A stretch of DNA of 64,000 nucleotides from Bradyrhizobium aeschynomenes (GCF_013178945.1 NZ_JABFDM010000007.1:248001-312000), one strand, 5' to 3'. Counted from the stretch's first letter, positions 1-9,084 are shown. Notes: generated by a model not told the origin, from the sequence alone. A program made the numbers and translations.

Positions 1-5
1 GGGGA

Positions 6-24
6 AGGCCGCTTGAGGCGGCCT
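6..24 (+). terminator. GC-rich hairpin at window start
   Basis: A 7-bp perfect stem (AGGCCGC paired with GCGGCCT) encloses a 5-nt loop and is followed by TGCTCTCT. It could end transcription of a gene lying before the window, where pimF would be expected. There is no clean U-tract, so the call is weak. Confidence 0.3.
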
Positions 25-38
25 GCTCTCTCCACATG

Positions 39-135
39 GTCATTCCGGGGCGCGCGGAGCGCGAGCCCGGAATCCAGAGCTACGACCGGGAGCATGGATT
101 CCGGGCCTGCGCCTCGCGGCGCATCCCGGAATGAC
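39..135. repeat. Palindromic intergenic repeat (GTCATTCCGGG type)
   Basis: The outer arms GTCATTCCGGG and CCCGGAATGAC form an 11-bp inverted repeat about 75 nt apart. Each half carries its own shorter hairpin (CCGGG..CCCGG). Related elements recur at 5754 and 13101. This is the pattern of REP/BIME-like elements common in Bradyrhizobium intergenic DNA; the family assignment is from general knowledge. Confidence 0.75.
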
Positions 136-164
136 AGCATCATTTGAGGCAGGCAAGTCGGCGC

Positions 165-1829
165 ATGACCCATCCCGGCGAACAGTTCTATCCCGAAGGC
201 ATCCGTTGGGACATGCCGATCGCGCGCGGCACCTTGCCGGATCTGCTGGCGAAGTCGGTGAACGATTTCGGCGACCGCCATGCGCTCGAATTCCGCGATC
301 GACCGATCAGCTTCAAGGAGCTATCAACTCTGGTCGATCAGGCCGCAGCCGCGTTCCTGCGCGCCGGCTTCGGCAAGGGGGCCTCGATCGCGCTGTTCCT
401 CGGCAACTCGCCGGACCATCCGATCAATTTCTTCGGCGCGCTCAAGGCGGGCGCCCGTGTCGTGCATCTGTCGCCGCTCGACGGCGAGATCGCGCTGTCG
501 CACAAGCTCAGCGATTCCGGCGCACGCATCCTGGTGACGTCGAATTTGTCGGCGCTGCTGCCGATGGCGCTGAAGTTCCTGGCGAAGGGCCTGCTCGACC
601 GGCTGATCGTCTGCGAGGATGATCATTGGGGCAAGGTCGGCACGCCGCAGACGGCACTGCCCGACAACTCCGCCGTGATCACGCATCGCGCTTTCGCAGA
701 CGGCGCGGTAGCGCCGGCCGCGTGGCCTGCGATCTCGCCCGACGACATCGCGCTTCTGCAATACACCGGCGGCACCACCGGCCTGCCCAAGGGCGCGATG
801 CTGACGCATGGCAATCTCACCTCCGCCGTCTCGATCATCGAGATCTGGAGCCGCGCCACGCGGACCCAGCATGACGGCGGCGACCGCGTCATCTGCGTGC
901 TGCCGCTGTTCCACATCTACGCGCTGACCGTCGTGCTGCTGACCGCGCTGCGCATCGGCAGCCTGGTCTCGCTGCATCAGCGTTTCGATCTCGAGGCCGT
1001 GATGCGCGATATCGAGGTCAAGCGCGCGACCTATTTCCCGGGCGTGCCGACGATGTGGATCGCGATCGCCAACCTGCCCGATCTCGACAAGCGCGATCTG
1101 TCGTCGCTGACCAGCGTCGGCTCGGGCGGCGCGCCGCTGCCGGTCGAGGTCGCACGCATCCTGGAGCGCCGCGTCGGCATGAAGCTGAAGAGCGGCTGGG
1201 GCATGACCGAGACCTGCTCGCCCGGCACCAGCCATCCCAAGGAGGGGCCGGACAAGCCGGGCTCGATCGGCATCGCGCTGCCCGGCATCGAGATGGACGT
1301 CGTGTCGCTCGAGGATCCCTCGAAGGTGCTCGGCATCAACGAGGTCGGCGAGATCCGCGTCAAGGGGCCGAACGTCACCAAGGGCTATTGGAACCGGCCG
1401 GAAGAGTCCGCGCAGTCCTTCGTCGGCGACCATTTCCTGACCGGCGACATCGGCTATGTCGACGCCGATGGCTTCTACTTTCTGGTCGACCGCAAGAAGG
1501 ACATGATCATCTCCGGCGGCTTCAACGTCTATCCGCAGATGATCGAGCAGGCCATCTACACCCATCCTGCCGTTCAGGAGGTGATCGTGATCGGCATTCC
1601 CGATGCCTATCGCGGCGAGGCGGCCAAGGCGTTCATCAAGCTGCGCGACGGCTTCGCTCCGTTCCCGGTCGAGGAGCTCCGCACCTTCCTCACCGGCAAG
1701 CTCGGCAAGCATGAGTTGCCGGCGGCGGTCGAGTTCGTCGACGAGCTGCCGCGCACGCCGGTCGGTAAATTGTCGCGCCACGAATTGCGCCAGCAGCAAT
1801 CATCCACATCTCACAGCCAACACCACTAA
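165..1829 (+). CDS. pimA: Dicarboxylate/long-chain acyl-CoA ligase PimA
   Basis: ATP-dependent acyl-CoA ligase of the ANL superfamily, 554 residues. It would activate a fatty or dicarboxylic acid such as pimelate to its CoA thioester for beta-oxidation in the cytoplasm. The AMP-binding P-loop YTGGTTGLPKG is at residues 200-210. The motifs WGMTETCSPG and GYWNRPEE, the hinge region LTGDIGYVDADGF and the C-terminal lysine motif RTPVGKLSR follow in the usual order. The ATG at 165 is chosen because GAGGCAGG lies upstream; a TTG at 144 would add seven residues. It heads a co-directional run with thiolase and two acyl-CoA dehydrogenases, matching the pimFABCDE order of Rhodopseudomonas palustris. 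The exact substrate is inferred from that order. Confidence 0.85.
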   Translation: MTHPGEQFYPEGIRWDMPIARGTLPDLLAKSVNDFGDRHALEFRDRPISFKELSTLVDQAAAAFLRAGFGKGASIALFLGNSPDHPINFFGALKAGARVVHLSPLDGEIALSHKLSDSGARILVTSNLSALLPMALKFLAKGLLDRLIVCEDDHWGKVGTPQTALPDNSAVITHRAFADGAVAPAAWPAISPDDIALLQYTGGTTGLPKGAMLTHGNLTSAVSIIEIWSRATRTQHDGGDRVICVLPLFHIYALTVVLLTALRIGSLVSLHQRFDLEAVMRDIEVKRATYFPGVPTMWIAIANLPDLDKRDLSSLTSVGSGGAPLPVEVARILERRVGMKLKSGWGMTETCSPGTSHPKEGPDKPGSIGIALPGIEMDVVSLEDPSKVLGINEVGEIRVKGPNVTKGYWNRPEESAQSFVGDHFLTGDIGYVDADGFYFLVDRKKDMIISGGFNVYPQMIEQAIYTHPAVQEVIVIGIPDAYRGEAAKAFIKLRDGFAPFPVEELRTFLTGKLGKHELPAAVEFVDELPRTPVGKLSRHELRQQQSSTSHSQHH

Positions 1830-1848
1830 CAACAACAGGAGGTCGCCC

Positions 1849-3036
1849 ATGACCGATGCCGTCATCGTTTCCACCGCCCGCACGCCGATCGGCAAGGCCT
1901 ATCGCGGCGCGCTCAACGCCACCGGCGGCGCCACGCTGCTGGGCCACGCCATCGGCGAGGCCGTCAAGCGCGCCAAGGTCGATCCGGCCGAGGTCGAGGA
2001 CGTCGTGATGGGCGCGGCCCTGCAGCAGGGCTCGACCGGCGGTAACATCGCGCGCAAGGCGCTGCTGCGCGCCGGCCTGCCGGTGTCGGTCGGCGGCACG
2101 ACCATCGACCGCCAGTGTGCCTCCGGCCTGCAGGCGATCGCGCTCGCGGCGCGCTCGGTGATCTTCGACGGCGTCGAGATCGCGGTCGGCGGGGGCGGCG
2201 AGTCGATCTCGCTGGTGCAGAACGACAAGATGAACAGCTTCCAGGCCACCGATCCGGCGCTGCTCGAGATCAAGGGCGACGTCTACATGCCGATGATCGA
2301 CACCGCCGAAATCGTCGCCAAGCGCTACGGCATCTCGCGCGAGCGCCAGGACGAATATGCGCTGGAGAGCCAGCGCCGGACTGCTGCCGCGCAGCAGGGC
2401 GGCAAGTTCAACGACGAGCTGGCGCCGATCAGCACCAAGATGGCGGTCACCGACAAGGCCACCGGCAACGTCTCGTTCAAGGACATCACGCTGTCTCAGG
2501 ACGAAGGTCCGCGCCCGGAGACGACGGCTGAAGGCCTCGCCGGCCTCAAGGCCGTGCGCGGCGACGGCTTCTCGATCACCGCTGGCAATGCCAGCCAGTT
2601 GTCCGACGGCGCCTCGGCCTGCGTGATCATGAGCGACGCCACCGCCGCCAAGCGCGGCCTGCAGCCGCTCGGCATCTTCCGCGGCTTCGTCGCGCATGGC
2701 TGCGAGCCCGACGAGATGGGCATCGGCCCGGTCTTCGCCGTGCCGCGCCTGCTGAAGCGTCATGGCCTCACGGTCGACGACATCGGCCTGTGGGAACTCA
2801 ACGAGGCATTTGCCGTGCAGGTGCTGTACTGCCGCGACAAGCTCGGCATCGATCCCGACAAGATCAACGTCAATGGCGGCGCGATCTCGGTCGGCCATCC
2901 CTACGGCATGTCGGGCGCGCGCCTGACCGGCCACGCGCTGATCGAAGGCCGCCGCCGCAAGGCCAAATACGCCGTCGTCACCATGTGCGTCGGCGGCGGC
3001 ATGGGCGCCGCCGGCCTGTTCGAGGTGCTGCAGTAA
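1849..3036 (+). CDS. pimB: Acetyl-CoA acetyltransferase (thiolase) PimB
   Basis: Type-II degradative thiolase, 395 residues, which cleaves 3-ketoacyl-CoA with CoA to acetyl-CoA and a shortened acyl-CoA. The nucleophilic cysteine is C90 (DRQCASG). The catalytic histidine is H350 (GHPYGMSGAR). The second cysteine is C380 (MCVGGGMG). The start at ATG 1849 is fixed by a perfect AGGAGG six bases upstream; longer in-frame extensions are overlap with the ligase gene. It begins 19 nt after pimA, so the two are surely cotranscribed. The length equals that expected for PimB. Confidence 0.92.
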   Translation: MTDAVIVSTARTPIGKAYRGALNATGGATLLGHAIGEAVKRAKVDPAEVEDVVMGAALQQGSTGGNIARKALLRAGLPVSVGGTTIDRQCASGLQAIALAARSVIFDGVEIAVGGGGESISLVQNDKMNSFQATDPALLEIKGDVYMPMIDTAEIVAKRYGISRERQDEYALESQRRTAAAQQGGKFNDELAPISTKMAVTDKATGNVSFKDITLSQDEGPRPETTAEGLAGLKAVRGDGFSITAGNASQLSDGASACVIMSDATAAKRGLQPLGIFRGFVAHGCEPDEMGIGPVFAVPRLLKRHGLTVDDIGLWELNEAFAVQVLYCRDKLGIDPDKINVNGGAISVGHPYGMSGARLTGHALIEGRRRKAKYAVVTMCVGGGMGAAGLFEVLQ

Positions 3037-3041
3037 TAAAC

Positions 3042-3076
3042 TTGAAATGCCGCGCGAACCTCGCGCGGCATTTCAA
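3042..3076 (+). terminator. Perfect 16-bp hairpin after pimB
   Basis: A 16-bp perfect stem (TTGAAATGCCGCGCGA and its complement) closes a 3-nt loop (ACC) five bases after the pimB stop. There is no T-run behind it, so it may protect the mRNA 3' end or attenuate rather than terminate. It fits an internal processing site in the pim operon. Confidence 0.5.
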
Positions 3077-3082
3077 ACAGGT

Positions 3083-3230
3083 GTCGTCCCGGACAAGCCC
3101 GCAAGCGCAACGCGCTTGCGGGCGCAGATCCGGGACCCATACCGCGTGATGTTGCTTGAGGCACGGTGGCAGATGCCTGTGCTCCCAACGACAGCCGGTG
3201 GTTATGGGTCCCGGCTTTCGCCGGGACGAC
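3083..3230. repeat. Composite palindromic repeat (GTCGTCCCGG type)
   Basis: The outer arms GTCGTCCCGG (3083-3092) and CCGGGACGAC (3221-3230) are exact inverted copies. Inside lies a 12-bp perfect hairpin (GCCCGCAAGCGC, loop AAC) at 3097-3123. GGGACCCAT and ATGGGTCCC also pair. This is the same class of intergenic element as those at 39, 4491 and 5754, with a different core. Confidence 0.7.
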
Positions 3231-3265
3231 GAAACGAACGATCGAGATACTAACGGGAGGATCCA

Positions 3266-4456
3266 ATGGATCTTGCATTCACGAAGGAAGAGCAGGCGTT
3301 CCGCGAGGAAGTGCGAGCGTTCTTCAGGGACAACGTGCCCGCGGAGACGCGCCGCAAGATGGTCGAGGGCCGTCATCTGTCGAAGGACGAGATGGTGACC
3401 TGGTGGCGCATCCTCAACAAGAAGGGCTGGGGCGTCTCGCACTGGCCGACGGAATATGGCGGCACCGGCTGGACCTCGGTGCAGCACTACATCTTCAACG
3501 AGGAGCTGCAGGCCTATCCGGCGCCGCAGCCGCTCGCCTTCGGCGTCAGCATGGTTGGTCCGGTCATCTACACCTTCGGCAATGAGGAGCAGAAGAAGAA
3601 ATATCTGCCGCGCATCGCCAATGTCGACGATTGGTGGTGCCAGGGTTTCTCCGAGCCGGGCTCCGGCTCCGACCTCGCCTCGCTGAAAACCAAGGCCGAG
3701 CGCCGCGGCGACAAGTGGATCATCAACGGCCAGAAGACCTGGACCACGCTCGCCCAGCACGCCGACATGATCTTCTGCCTGTGCCGCACCGATCCCTCCG
3801 CCAAGAAGCAGATGGGCATCTCCTTCATCGTCTTCAGCATGAAGTCGAAGGGCGTCACCGTGCGTCCGATCCAGACCATCGACGGCGGCCATGAGGTCAA
3901 CGAGGTGTTCTTCGACGACGTCGAAGTGCCCATCGAGAACCTGATCGGCGAGGAGAACAAGGGCTGGGACTACGCGAAATTCCTGCTCGGCAATGAGCGC
4001 ACGGGGATTGCCCGCGTCGGCGTCTCCAAGGAGCGCATCCGCCGCATCAAGGAGCTCGCCGCCAAGATCGAAGCCGGCGGCCGCCCCGTCCTGGAAGATC
4101 CGTCGTTCCGCGAGAAGCTTACGGCCTGCGAGGTCGAGCTGAAGGCGCTGGAGCTGACGCAGCTCCGTGTCGTCGCCGACGAGGGCAAACACGGCAAGGG
4201 CAAGCCCAACCCGGCGTCCTCGGTGCTGAAGATCAAGGGCTCCGAGATCCAGCAGACCACGACCGAGCTCTTGATGGAGGTGATCGGTCCGTTCGCCGCG
4301 CCCTACGACGTCCATGGCGACGACGACAGCAACGAGACCATGGACTGGACCGCCCAGATCGCGCCGAGCTACTTCAACAACCGCAAGGTCTCGATCTACG
4401 GCGGCTCCAACGAGATCCAGCGCAACATCATCGCCAAGGCGGTGCTGGGGCTTTGA
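3266..4456 (+). CDS. pimC: Pimeloyl-CoA dehydrogenase large subunit PimC
   Basis: FAD-dependent acyl-CoA dehydrogenase, 396 residues, which introduces the alpha-beta double bond in acyl-CoA and passes electrons to ETF. It shows the N-terminal helical start MDLAFTKEEQAFREEVR, the mid-domain motif GFSEPGSGSDLASL that contacts FAD and substrate, and the C-terminal IYGGSNEIQRNIIAK motif. A GGGAGG ribosome site precedes the ATG. The length matches annotated PimC proteins. It is paired with the smaller paralogue PimD downstream, and the two probably form a heteromeric enzyme. Confidence 0.9.
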   Translation: MDLAFTKEEQAFREEVRAFFRDNVPAETRRKMVEGRHLSKDEMVTWWRILNKKGWGVSHWPTEYGGTGWTSVQHYIFNEELQAYPAPQPLAFGVSMVGPVIYTFGNEEQKKKYLPRIANVDDWWCQGFSEPGSGSDLASLKTKAERRGDKWIINGQKTWTTLAQHADMIFCLCRTDPSAKKQMGISFIVFSMKSKGVTVRPIQTIDGGHEVNEVFFDDVEVPIENLIGEENKGWDYAKFLLGNERTGIARVGVSKERIRRIKELAAKIEAGGRPVLEDPSFREKLTACEVELKALELTQLRVVADEGKHGKGKPNPASSVLKIKGSEIQQTTTELLMEVIGPFAAPYDVHGDDDSNETMDWTAQIAPSYFNNRKVSIYGGSNEIQRNIIAKAVLGL

Positions 4457-4490
4457 CCTTATGAGCCGCAGCGCCTCGACAACGCACGCC

Positions 4491-4572
4491 GTCATGGCCG
4501 GGCTTGACCCGGCCATCCACGCGTAGCCCCGGCGGGCACGACGTGGATGCCCGCGACAAGCGCGGGCATGAC
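4491..4572. repeat. Palindromic intergenic repeat pair
   Basis: Two adjacent hairpins fill the pimC-pimD gap: GGCCGGG..CCCGGCC with GTCATGGCC at its outer edge, and GGATGCCCGCG..CGCGGGCAT ending in GAC. The outer GTCATG and CATGAC are inverted copies. This is the same organisation as the neighbouring elements. Confidence 0.65.
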
Positions 4573-4601
4573 GGAGAATGGGGATACTGGAGAGTCAACC
4601 A

Positions 4602-5744
4602 ATGGATTTTGATCTCACCGAGGAGCAGCGCCTCCTCAAGGACAGCATCGACGGCCTGCTGGCGGATGCCTACGATTTCGACAAGCGCAAGCTTTACATG
4701 AAGGAGAAGGGCGGCTGGAGCCAGGGGATCTGGTCCAAGCTCGCCGAGCAGGGCCTGCTCGGTCTGCCGTTCTCGGAAGAAGACGGCGGGTTCGGCGCCG
4801 GCGGCGTCGAGACCATGATCGTGATGGAGGCGATGGGCCGGGCGCTCGTGCTCGAGCCGTATCTCGCGACGGTGGTGCTGTCGGGCGGCTTCCTCCGCCA
4901 TGGCGGCTCGGCGGCGCAGAAGACGGCGCATCTTCCGGGCATCATCGACGGCAGCAAGACATTCGCGTTCGCCCAGCTCGAGAAGCAGTCGCGCTACGAC
5001 CTGTTCGATGTCGCCACCTCCGCCAAGAAGAAGGGCGACGGCTGGGTCATTGACGGCGAGAAGTTCGTCGTGCTCAACGGCGAGAATGCCGACACCTTGA
5101 TCGTGACCGCGCGCACGGCCGGCGGCCAGCGCGACAGGTCCGGCATTGGCGTGTTCATCGTGCCGGCTGACGCGAAGGGCGTCACCCGCAAGGGCTATCC
5201 GACTCAGGACGGCCTGCATGCCGCCGACATCACCTTCACCGGTGTCGAGGTCGGTAGCGATGCCGCGATCGGCGATCCGGCCAATGCGCTGCCGCTGATC
5301 GAGCGCGTCGTCGACGAGGCCCGCATCGCGCTGTGCGCCGAAGCCGTCGGCCTGATGGACGAGTCGCTCAAGACCACGGTCGAGTACATCAAGACGCGCA
5401 AGCAGTTCGGCGTCGCGATCGGCTCGTTCCAGTCGCTGCAGCACCGCGCCTCCGACATGTTCGTGGCGCTGGAGCAGGCCCGCTCGATGTCGATGTTCGC
5501 CACCATGGCCGCCGATTTCGACGACGCCAAGGAGCGTGCGACCTCGATCGCGGCCGCAAAGGTGCAGATCGGCAAATCGGCCAAGTTCGTCGGCCAACAG
5601 GCGATCCAGCTCCATGGCGGCATCGGCATGACGATGGAGGCCAAGATCGGCCACTACTTCAAGCGCCTCACCATGATCGAGAGCACCTTCGGCGATACCG
5701 ACTACCACATGCGCCGCGTCAGCGAGGCCGGCGGCTTAATCTGA
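4602..5744 (+). CDS. pimD: Pimeloyl-CoA dehydrogenase small subunit PimD
   Basis: Second acyl-CoA dehydrogenase of the operon, 380 residues, the length annotated for PimD. It has the N-terminal helical domain MDFDLTEEQRLLKDSIDG, a beta-barrel middle domain and the C-terminal helical domain with ARSMSMFATMAA and QLHGGIGMTMEA. The canonical GSD loop of PimC is replaced here by QLEKQSRYDL, which fits a structural or regulatory partner of a heteromeric dehydrogenase. The ATG at 4602 is preferred over 4578 because GGAGAG lies seven bases upstream and the protein then starts like its family. Confidence 0.88.
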   Translation: MDFDLTEEQRLLKDSIDGLLADAYDFDKRKLYMKEKGGWSQGIWSKLAEQGLLGLPFSEEDGGFGAGGVETMIVMEAMGRALVLEPYLATVVLSGGFLRHGGSAAQKTAHLPGIIDGSKTFAFAQLEKQSRYDLFDVATSAKKKGDGWVIDGEKFVVLNGENADTLIVTARTAGGQRDRSGIGVFIVPADAKGVTRKGYPTQDGLHAADITFTGVEVGSDAAIGDPANALPLIERVVDEARIALCAEAVGLMDESLKTTVEYIKTRKQFGVAIGSFQSLQHRASDMFVALEQARSMSMFATMAADFDDAKERATSIAAAKVQIGKSAKFVGQQAIQLHGGIGMTMEAKIGHYFKRLTMIESTFGDTDYHMRRVSEAGGLI

Positions 5745-5753
5745 CCACACGAC

Positions 5754-5914
5754 GTCATTCCGGGACACGCGCGCAAGCGCGTGAACCCGGAATCTCGAAG
5801 TGATGAAGACGACTGTCATGCCCCGCGAAAGCGGGGCATCCAGTATTCCAGAGACGTCGCGTTGATCACAGCCGCCGCGGCGTACTGGATCGCCCGGTCA
5901 AGCCGGGCGATGAC
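5754..5914. repeat. Cluster of palindromic intergenic repeats
   Basis: Three hairpin units lie between pimD and the SDR gene. They are GTCATTCCGGGACACGCGCG..CGCGTGAACCCGGAAT, then GTCATGCCCCGC..GCGGGGCAT, then ATCGCCCGG..CCGGGCGATGAC. The second and third share the flank CAGTA/TACTG, so they pair as one larger inverted structure. Confidence 0.65.
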
Positions 5915-5949
5915 GGCGGAGTGTGAGGACATGACGGAGGAAACAGAAC

Positions 5950-6723
5950 ATGCCCCCCAACCCCTTCAACCTCGCCGGCCAGGTCGCCGTCGTCACCGGC
6001 TCGAGCCGCGGCATCGGCCGCGCGTCGGCTGAACTGCTGGCGCAGCTCGGCGCCAAGGTCGTGATCTCCAGCCGTAAGGCGGACGCCTGCGAGGAGGTCG
6101 CAGCCGGCATCCGCGCCCATGGCGGCGACGCCCACGTCATTCCCTGCAACATCTCGCGCCGCGCAGAGGTCGACGCGCTGATCGACGGCGCCGTCAAGCA
6201 TTACGGCCAGGTCGACATCCTCGTCTGCAACGCAGCGGTGAATCCCTACTACGGTCCGCTGCTCGACATCACCGACGAGGCCTTCGACAAGATCATGGCC
6301 TCCAACGTCAAGAGCAATCTCTGGCTCTGCGCCAAGGCGATCCCGCCGATGGCCGCGCGCGGCAAAGGCTCGGTCGTCATCGTCTCCTCGATCGGCGGCC
6401 TGCGCGGCTCCACCGTGATCGGCGCCTACGGAATCTCCAAGGCGGCCGACTTCGCGCTGTGCCGCAGCCTCGCCGGCGAATGGGGCCCGCAGGGCGTGCG
6501 CGTCAATTGCGTCGCGCCGGGCCTGATCAAGACCGATTTCGCCCGCGCATTGTGGGAAGACGAGGCCCGCCTGAAGCAGCGCTGCGCGACCACGCCGCTG
6601 CGCCGCATCGGCGAGCCGCACGAGATCGCCGGCGCAGTGGCTTATCTCGCCTCGGACGCCTCGACCTTCATGACGGGGCAGACCATCGTGGTGGATGGCG
6701 GCGTGACCACGGCGGCAGTGTAA
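5950..6723 (+). CDS. SDR-family short-chain dehydrogenase
   Basis: Classical short-chain dehydrogenase/reductase, 257 residues. The cofactor motif TGSSRGIG is at residues 16-23. The structural motif is CNAAV rather than the common NNAG. The catalytic pair is Y160 and K164 (YGISK), followed by VNCVAPGLI and a C-terminal DGG. GGAGGAAAC stands before the ATG. It follows the pim genes in the same direction and could act as a 3-hydroxyacyl-CoA dehydrogenase in the pathway, in place of the hydratase pimE of R. palustris. That role is inferred from position only. Confidence 0.85.
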   Translation: MPPNPFNLAGQVAVVTGSSRGIGRASAELLAQLGAKVVISSRKADACEEVAAGIRAHGGDAHVIPCNISRRAEVDALIDGAVKHYGQVDILVCNAAVNPYYGPLLDITDEAFDKIMASNVKSNLWLCAKAIPPMAARGKGSVVIVSSIGGLRGSTVIGAYGISKAADFALCRSLAGEWGPQGVRVNCVAPGLIKTDFARALWEDEARLKQRCATTPLRRIGEPHEIAGAVAYLASDASTFMTGQTIVVDGGVTTAAV

Positions 6724-6746
6724 GGTCTTTCAACACGACGACTGCA

Positions 6747-6899
6747 CCCTCTCCCCTTGTGGGAGAGGGTGGTTGCGCGAAGCGCAACCGGGTGAGGGGT
6801 CTCTCTCCGCAAACTCGAAGCGCGATTGTGGCGCCAGCCCCTCACCCGAGCGAATGTGCGGCTGGCGTCGGTGTAGCCCTCTCCCACAAGGGGAGAGGG
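6747..6899. repeat. Inverted 23-bp repeat pair (CCCTCTCCC type)
   Basis: A 23-bp unit beginning CCCTCTCCCC at 6747-6769 is repeated as its exact reverse complement at 6877-6899. Each unit is itself a near-palindrome. The DNA between also pairs in part (CTCACCCG with CGGGTGAGG). This is a common intergenic element type of Bradyrhizobium and other Proteobacteria. Confidence 0.7.
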
Positions 6900-7030
6900 C
6901 GCAGTCATGCGCAGCGGACTCGACTGCCGCTCCAACGCGCAGGTGGCGCACGCCTCGACCACCTTGACCTTGCCCTCCCAATCCGCTTGCTTGTCGGCCC
7001 AATGTCGTCAACTGCCCGGGAAGAAACCCC

Positions 7031-8533
7031 ATGTCCTTCGTGCTGGCCATCGATCAGGGCACCACGTCCTCGCGCGCGATGGTGTTCCGCTCAGACATCT
7101 CGATCGCCGCCGTGGCGCAGCAGGAATTCCCGCAGCATTTCCCGGCGTCGGGCTGGGTCGAGCACGAGCCGGAGGACATCTGGACCTCGACCGTGATGAC
7201 CTGCCGCGACGCGCTGGAGAAGGCGGGGCTGACGGCCAGGGACATCGCCGCGATCGGCATCACCAACCAGCGCGAGACCACCGTGGTGTGGGACCGCGCC
7301 ACCGGCCAGGCCGTCCACCGCGCCATCGTCTGGCAGGACCGCCGCACCGCCGACATCTGCGCGCGACTTAAAGCAGAAGGCCACGAACCGGCCGTCAGCG
7401 CCAGGACCGGCCTGATCATCGACCCCTATTTCTCCGGCACCAAGGTGGCCTGGATTCTCGACCACGTGCCGGGCGCGCGCGAGCGCGCCGAGCGTGGCGA
7501 GCTGCTGTTCGGCACCGTCGACTGTTATCTGCTGTGGCGGCTCACCGGCGGCAAGGTGCATGCGACCGACGCCACCAATGCCTCGCGCACGCTGCTGTTC
7601 AATATCCACGGCGGCGTGTGGGACGATGCGCTGCTCGAGCTGTTCCGCGTGCCGCGCTCGATGCTGCCCGAGGTCAAGGATTCCTCGGCCGATTTCGGCA
7701 CCACCACGCCCGACCTGTTCGGCGGCCCGATCAAGGTCGCAGGCATTGCCGGCGACCAGCAGGCCGCGACCATCGGACAGGCCTGCTTCACGCCAGGCAT
7801 GATGAAGTCGACCTACGGCACCGGCTGCTTCGCGCTGCTCAACACCGGCGCCACCCCGGTGAAGTCGAACAACAAGCTGCTGACGACCATCGCCTATCAG
7901 TTGAACGGTGAGCGCACTTATGCGCTCGAAGGCTCGATCTTCGTCGCCGGCTCGGCGGTGCAGTGGCTGCGCGACGGCCTCGGCATCATCAGGCACGCCG
8001 CGGAGACCGGCCCGCTCGCCGACAGATCGGACTCGATGCAGTCGGTCTACCTGGTGCCGGCCTTCGTCGGCCTCGGCGCGCCGTATTGGAATCCGCGTGT
8101 GCGCGGCGCGCTGTTCGGCCTGACCCGCAACACCGGGCCTGCCGAGCTCGCGCATGCCACGCTCGAGAGCGTCTGCTACCAGACCTACGATCTGTGGGCG
8201 GCGATGCGCGCCGACTGGCCGGATGCGTCGGCGGCGACGATCGTGCTGCGCGTCGACGGCGGCATGACGGCGTCGGACTGGACCATGCAGCGCCTCGCCG
8301 ACCTGCTCGACGCGCCGGTCGACCGTCCGATGATCCAGGAAACGACGGCGCTCGGCGCGGCCTATCTCGCCGGCCTCCACGCCGGCGTGTATCCGGAGCC
8401 GGAAAAATTCGCCGACAATTGGCGGCTCGAGCACCGCTTCAAGCCGGCGATGAGCACCGCGACCCGCCAGCGCAAGCTCGCCGGCTGGGCCCGCGCCGTG
8501 AAGGGCGTGCTGGCGAGCGACGAAGGCGAGTAG
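7031..8533 (+). CDS. glpK: Glycerol kinase
   Basis: FGGY-family glycerol kinase, 500 residues, the normal length. It phosphorylates glycerol to sn-glycerol 3-phosphate with ATP in the cytoplasm. The phosphate-1 motif AIDQGTTSSRAM is at the N-terminus. WQDRRTAD, SGTKVAWILD, DATNASRTLLFN, GDQQAA and KSTYGTGCF follow in order, and the FGGY adenosine site lies near VDGGMTASDWTMQ. The glycerol-contacting segment is NQRET. No glp regulator, facilitator or dehydrogenase is adjacent, so it appears to be a single-gene unit. Confidence 0.95.
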   Translation: MSFVLAIDQGTTSSRAMVFRSDISIAAVAQQEFPQHFPASGWVEHEPEDIWTSTVMTCRDALEKAGLTARDIAAIGITNQRETTVVWDRATGQAVHRAIVWQDRRTADICARLKAEGHEPAVSARTGLIIDPYFSGTKVAWILDHVPGARERAERGELLFGTVDCYLLWRLTGGKVHATDATNASRTLLFNIHGGVWDDALLELFRVPRSMLPEVKDSSADFGTTTPDLFGGPIKVAGIAGDQQAATIGQACFTPGMMKSTYGTGCFALLNTGATPVKSNNKLLTTIAYQLNGERTYALEGSIFVAGSAVQWLRDGLGIIRHAAETGPLADRSDSMQSVYLVPAFVGLGAPYWNPRVRGALFGLTRNTGPAELAHATLESVCYQTYDLWAAMRADWPDASAATIVLRVDGGMTASDWTMQRLADLLDAPVDRPMIQETTALGAAYLAGLHAGVYPEPEKFADNWRLEHRFKPAMSTATRQRKLAGWARAVKGVLASDEGE

Positions 8534-8589
8534 GGGGCGACAAGAAACCATGCTGTGATGCGCGGGCTTGTATCGGCGTCACTGGCTGG

Positions 8590-9084
8590 ATGGAGGTCTC
8601 GATTCCGCATCCCGTTTTCTCACCCTTTCACATGCTCGTGGTCCTGGTCGGATCTTTTCTCCTCACCGCGCCGTCGCGCGGTGAGGAGAAAATGGTGCTT
8701 GGGCCAAAGCAGTTCGAAGTCGACAAGAGTGGCGGCGGCGCAGTCTTATGCGCCTGGTCAATCTATCTTTCCATCCAGGCCCAAACGGCGATGTGTGAAC
8801 TGCCTCGACGATCGACCGACGATGCAATCGATGAGGCGATCGTCGCCATAGACGAATTCATCCTGGCGAACTCCTCCTTGAAGCCGACACGAGCGATGCT
8901 GGAGGAGTTCAAGCGCCGCGCTGCTTCGGCGGATATCGCGCGAGGGCAGGCACGGGGACTCCAAAATCACTGCCGAAGTTCTGATCTTGAGCGCTTCCGC
9001 AGCATTGCTCCCGAGCAGCTGCGGGCCTCGGTGAAGAAGCTCCTCGCGAACCCGCGCGAGCCGGTCATGAACCCCTGTCTTTGA
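8590..9084 (+). CDS. Small exported protein of unknown function
   Basis: 164 residues; the family is not recognised. The N-terminus reads as a signal peptide (HMLVVLVGSFLLTAPSRG), so the mature protein is probably periplasmic. The mature part is mixed polar with helical stretches (DDAIDEAIVAIDEFILA, EEFKRRAASADIARGQ) and four cysteines, which suggests a helical bundle with possible disulphides. A second ATG at 8632 would leave just the hydrophobic segment and is an equally good start. It lies 56 nt after glpK with no obvious link to it. Confidence 0.6.
   Translation: MEVSIPHPVFSPFHMLVVLVGSFLLTAPSRGEEKMVLGPKQFEVDKSGGGAVLCAWSIYLSIQAQTAMCELPRRSTDDAIDEAIVAIDEFILANSSLKPTRAMLEEFKRRAASADIARGQARGLQNHCRSSDLERFRSIAPEQLRASVKKLLANPREPVMNPCL

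Noticed and set aside
324..1799. 491-codon open frame on the minus strand opposite pimA
   Set aside because: It mirrors the ligase gene codon by codon, is rich in Arg/Asp/Ala as antisense frames of high-GC genes are, and has no family motif.
1690..2934. 414-codon minus-strand frame opposite the thiolase
   Set aside because: Antisense shadow of pimB; composition is typical of a reversed coding strand.
7091..8551. 486-codon minus-strand frame opposite glpK
   Set aside because: Antisense shadow; glpK on the plus strand is unmistakable.
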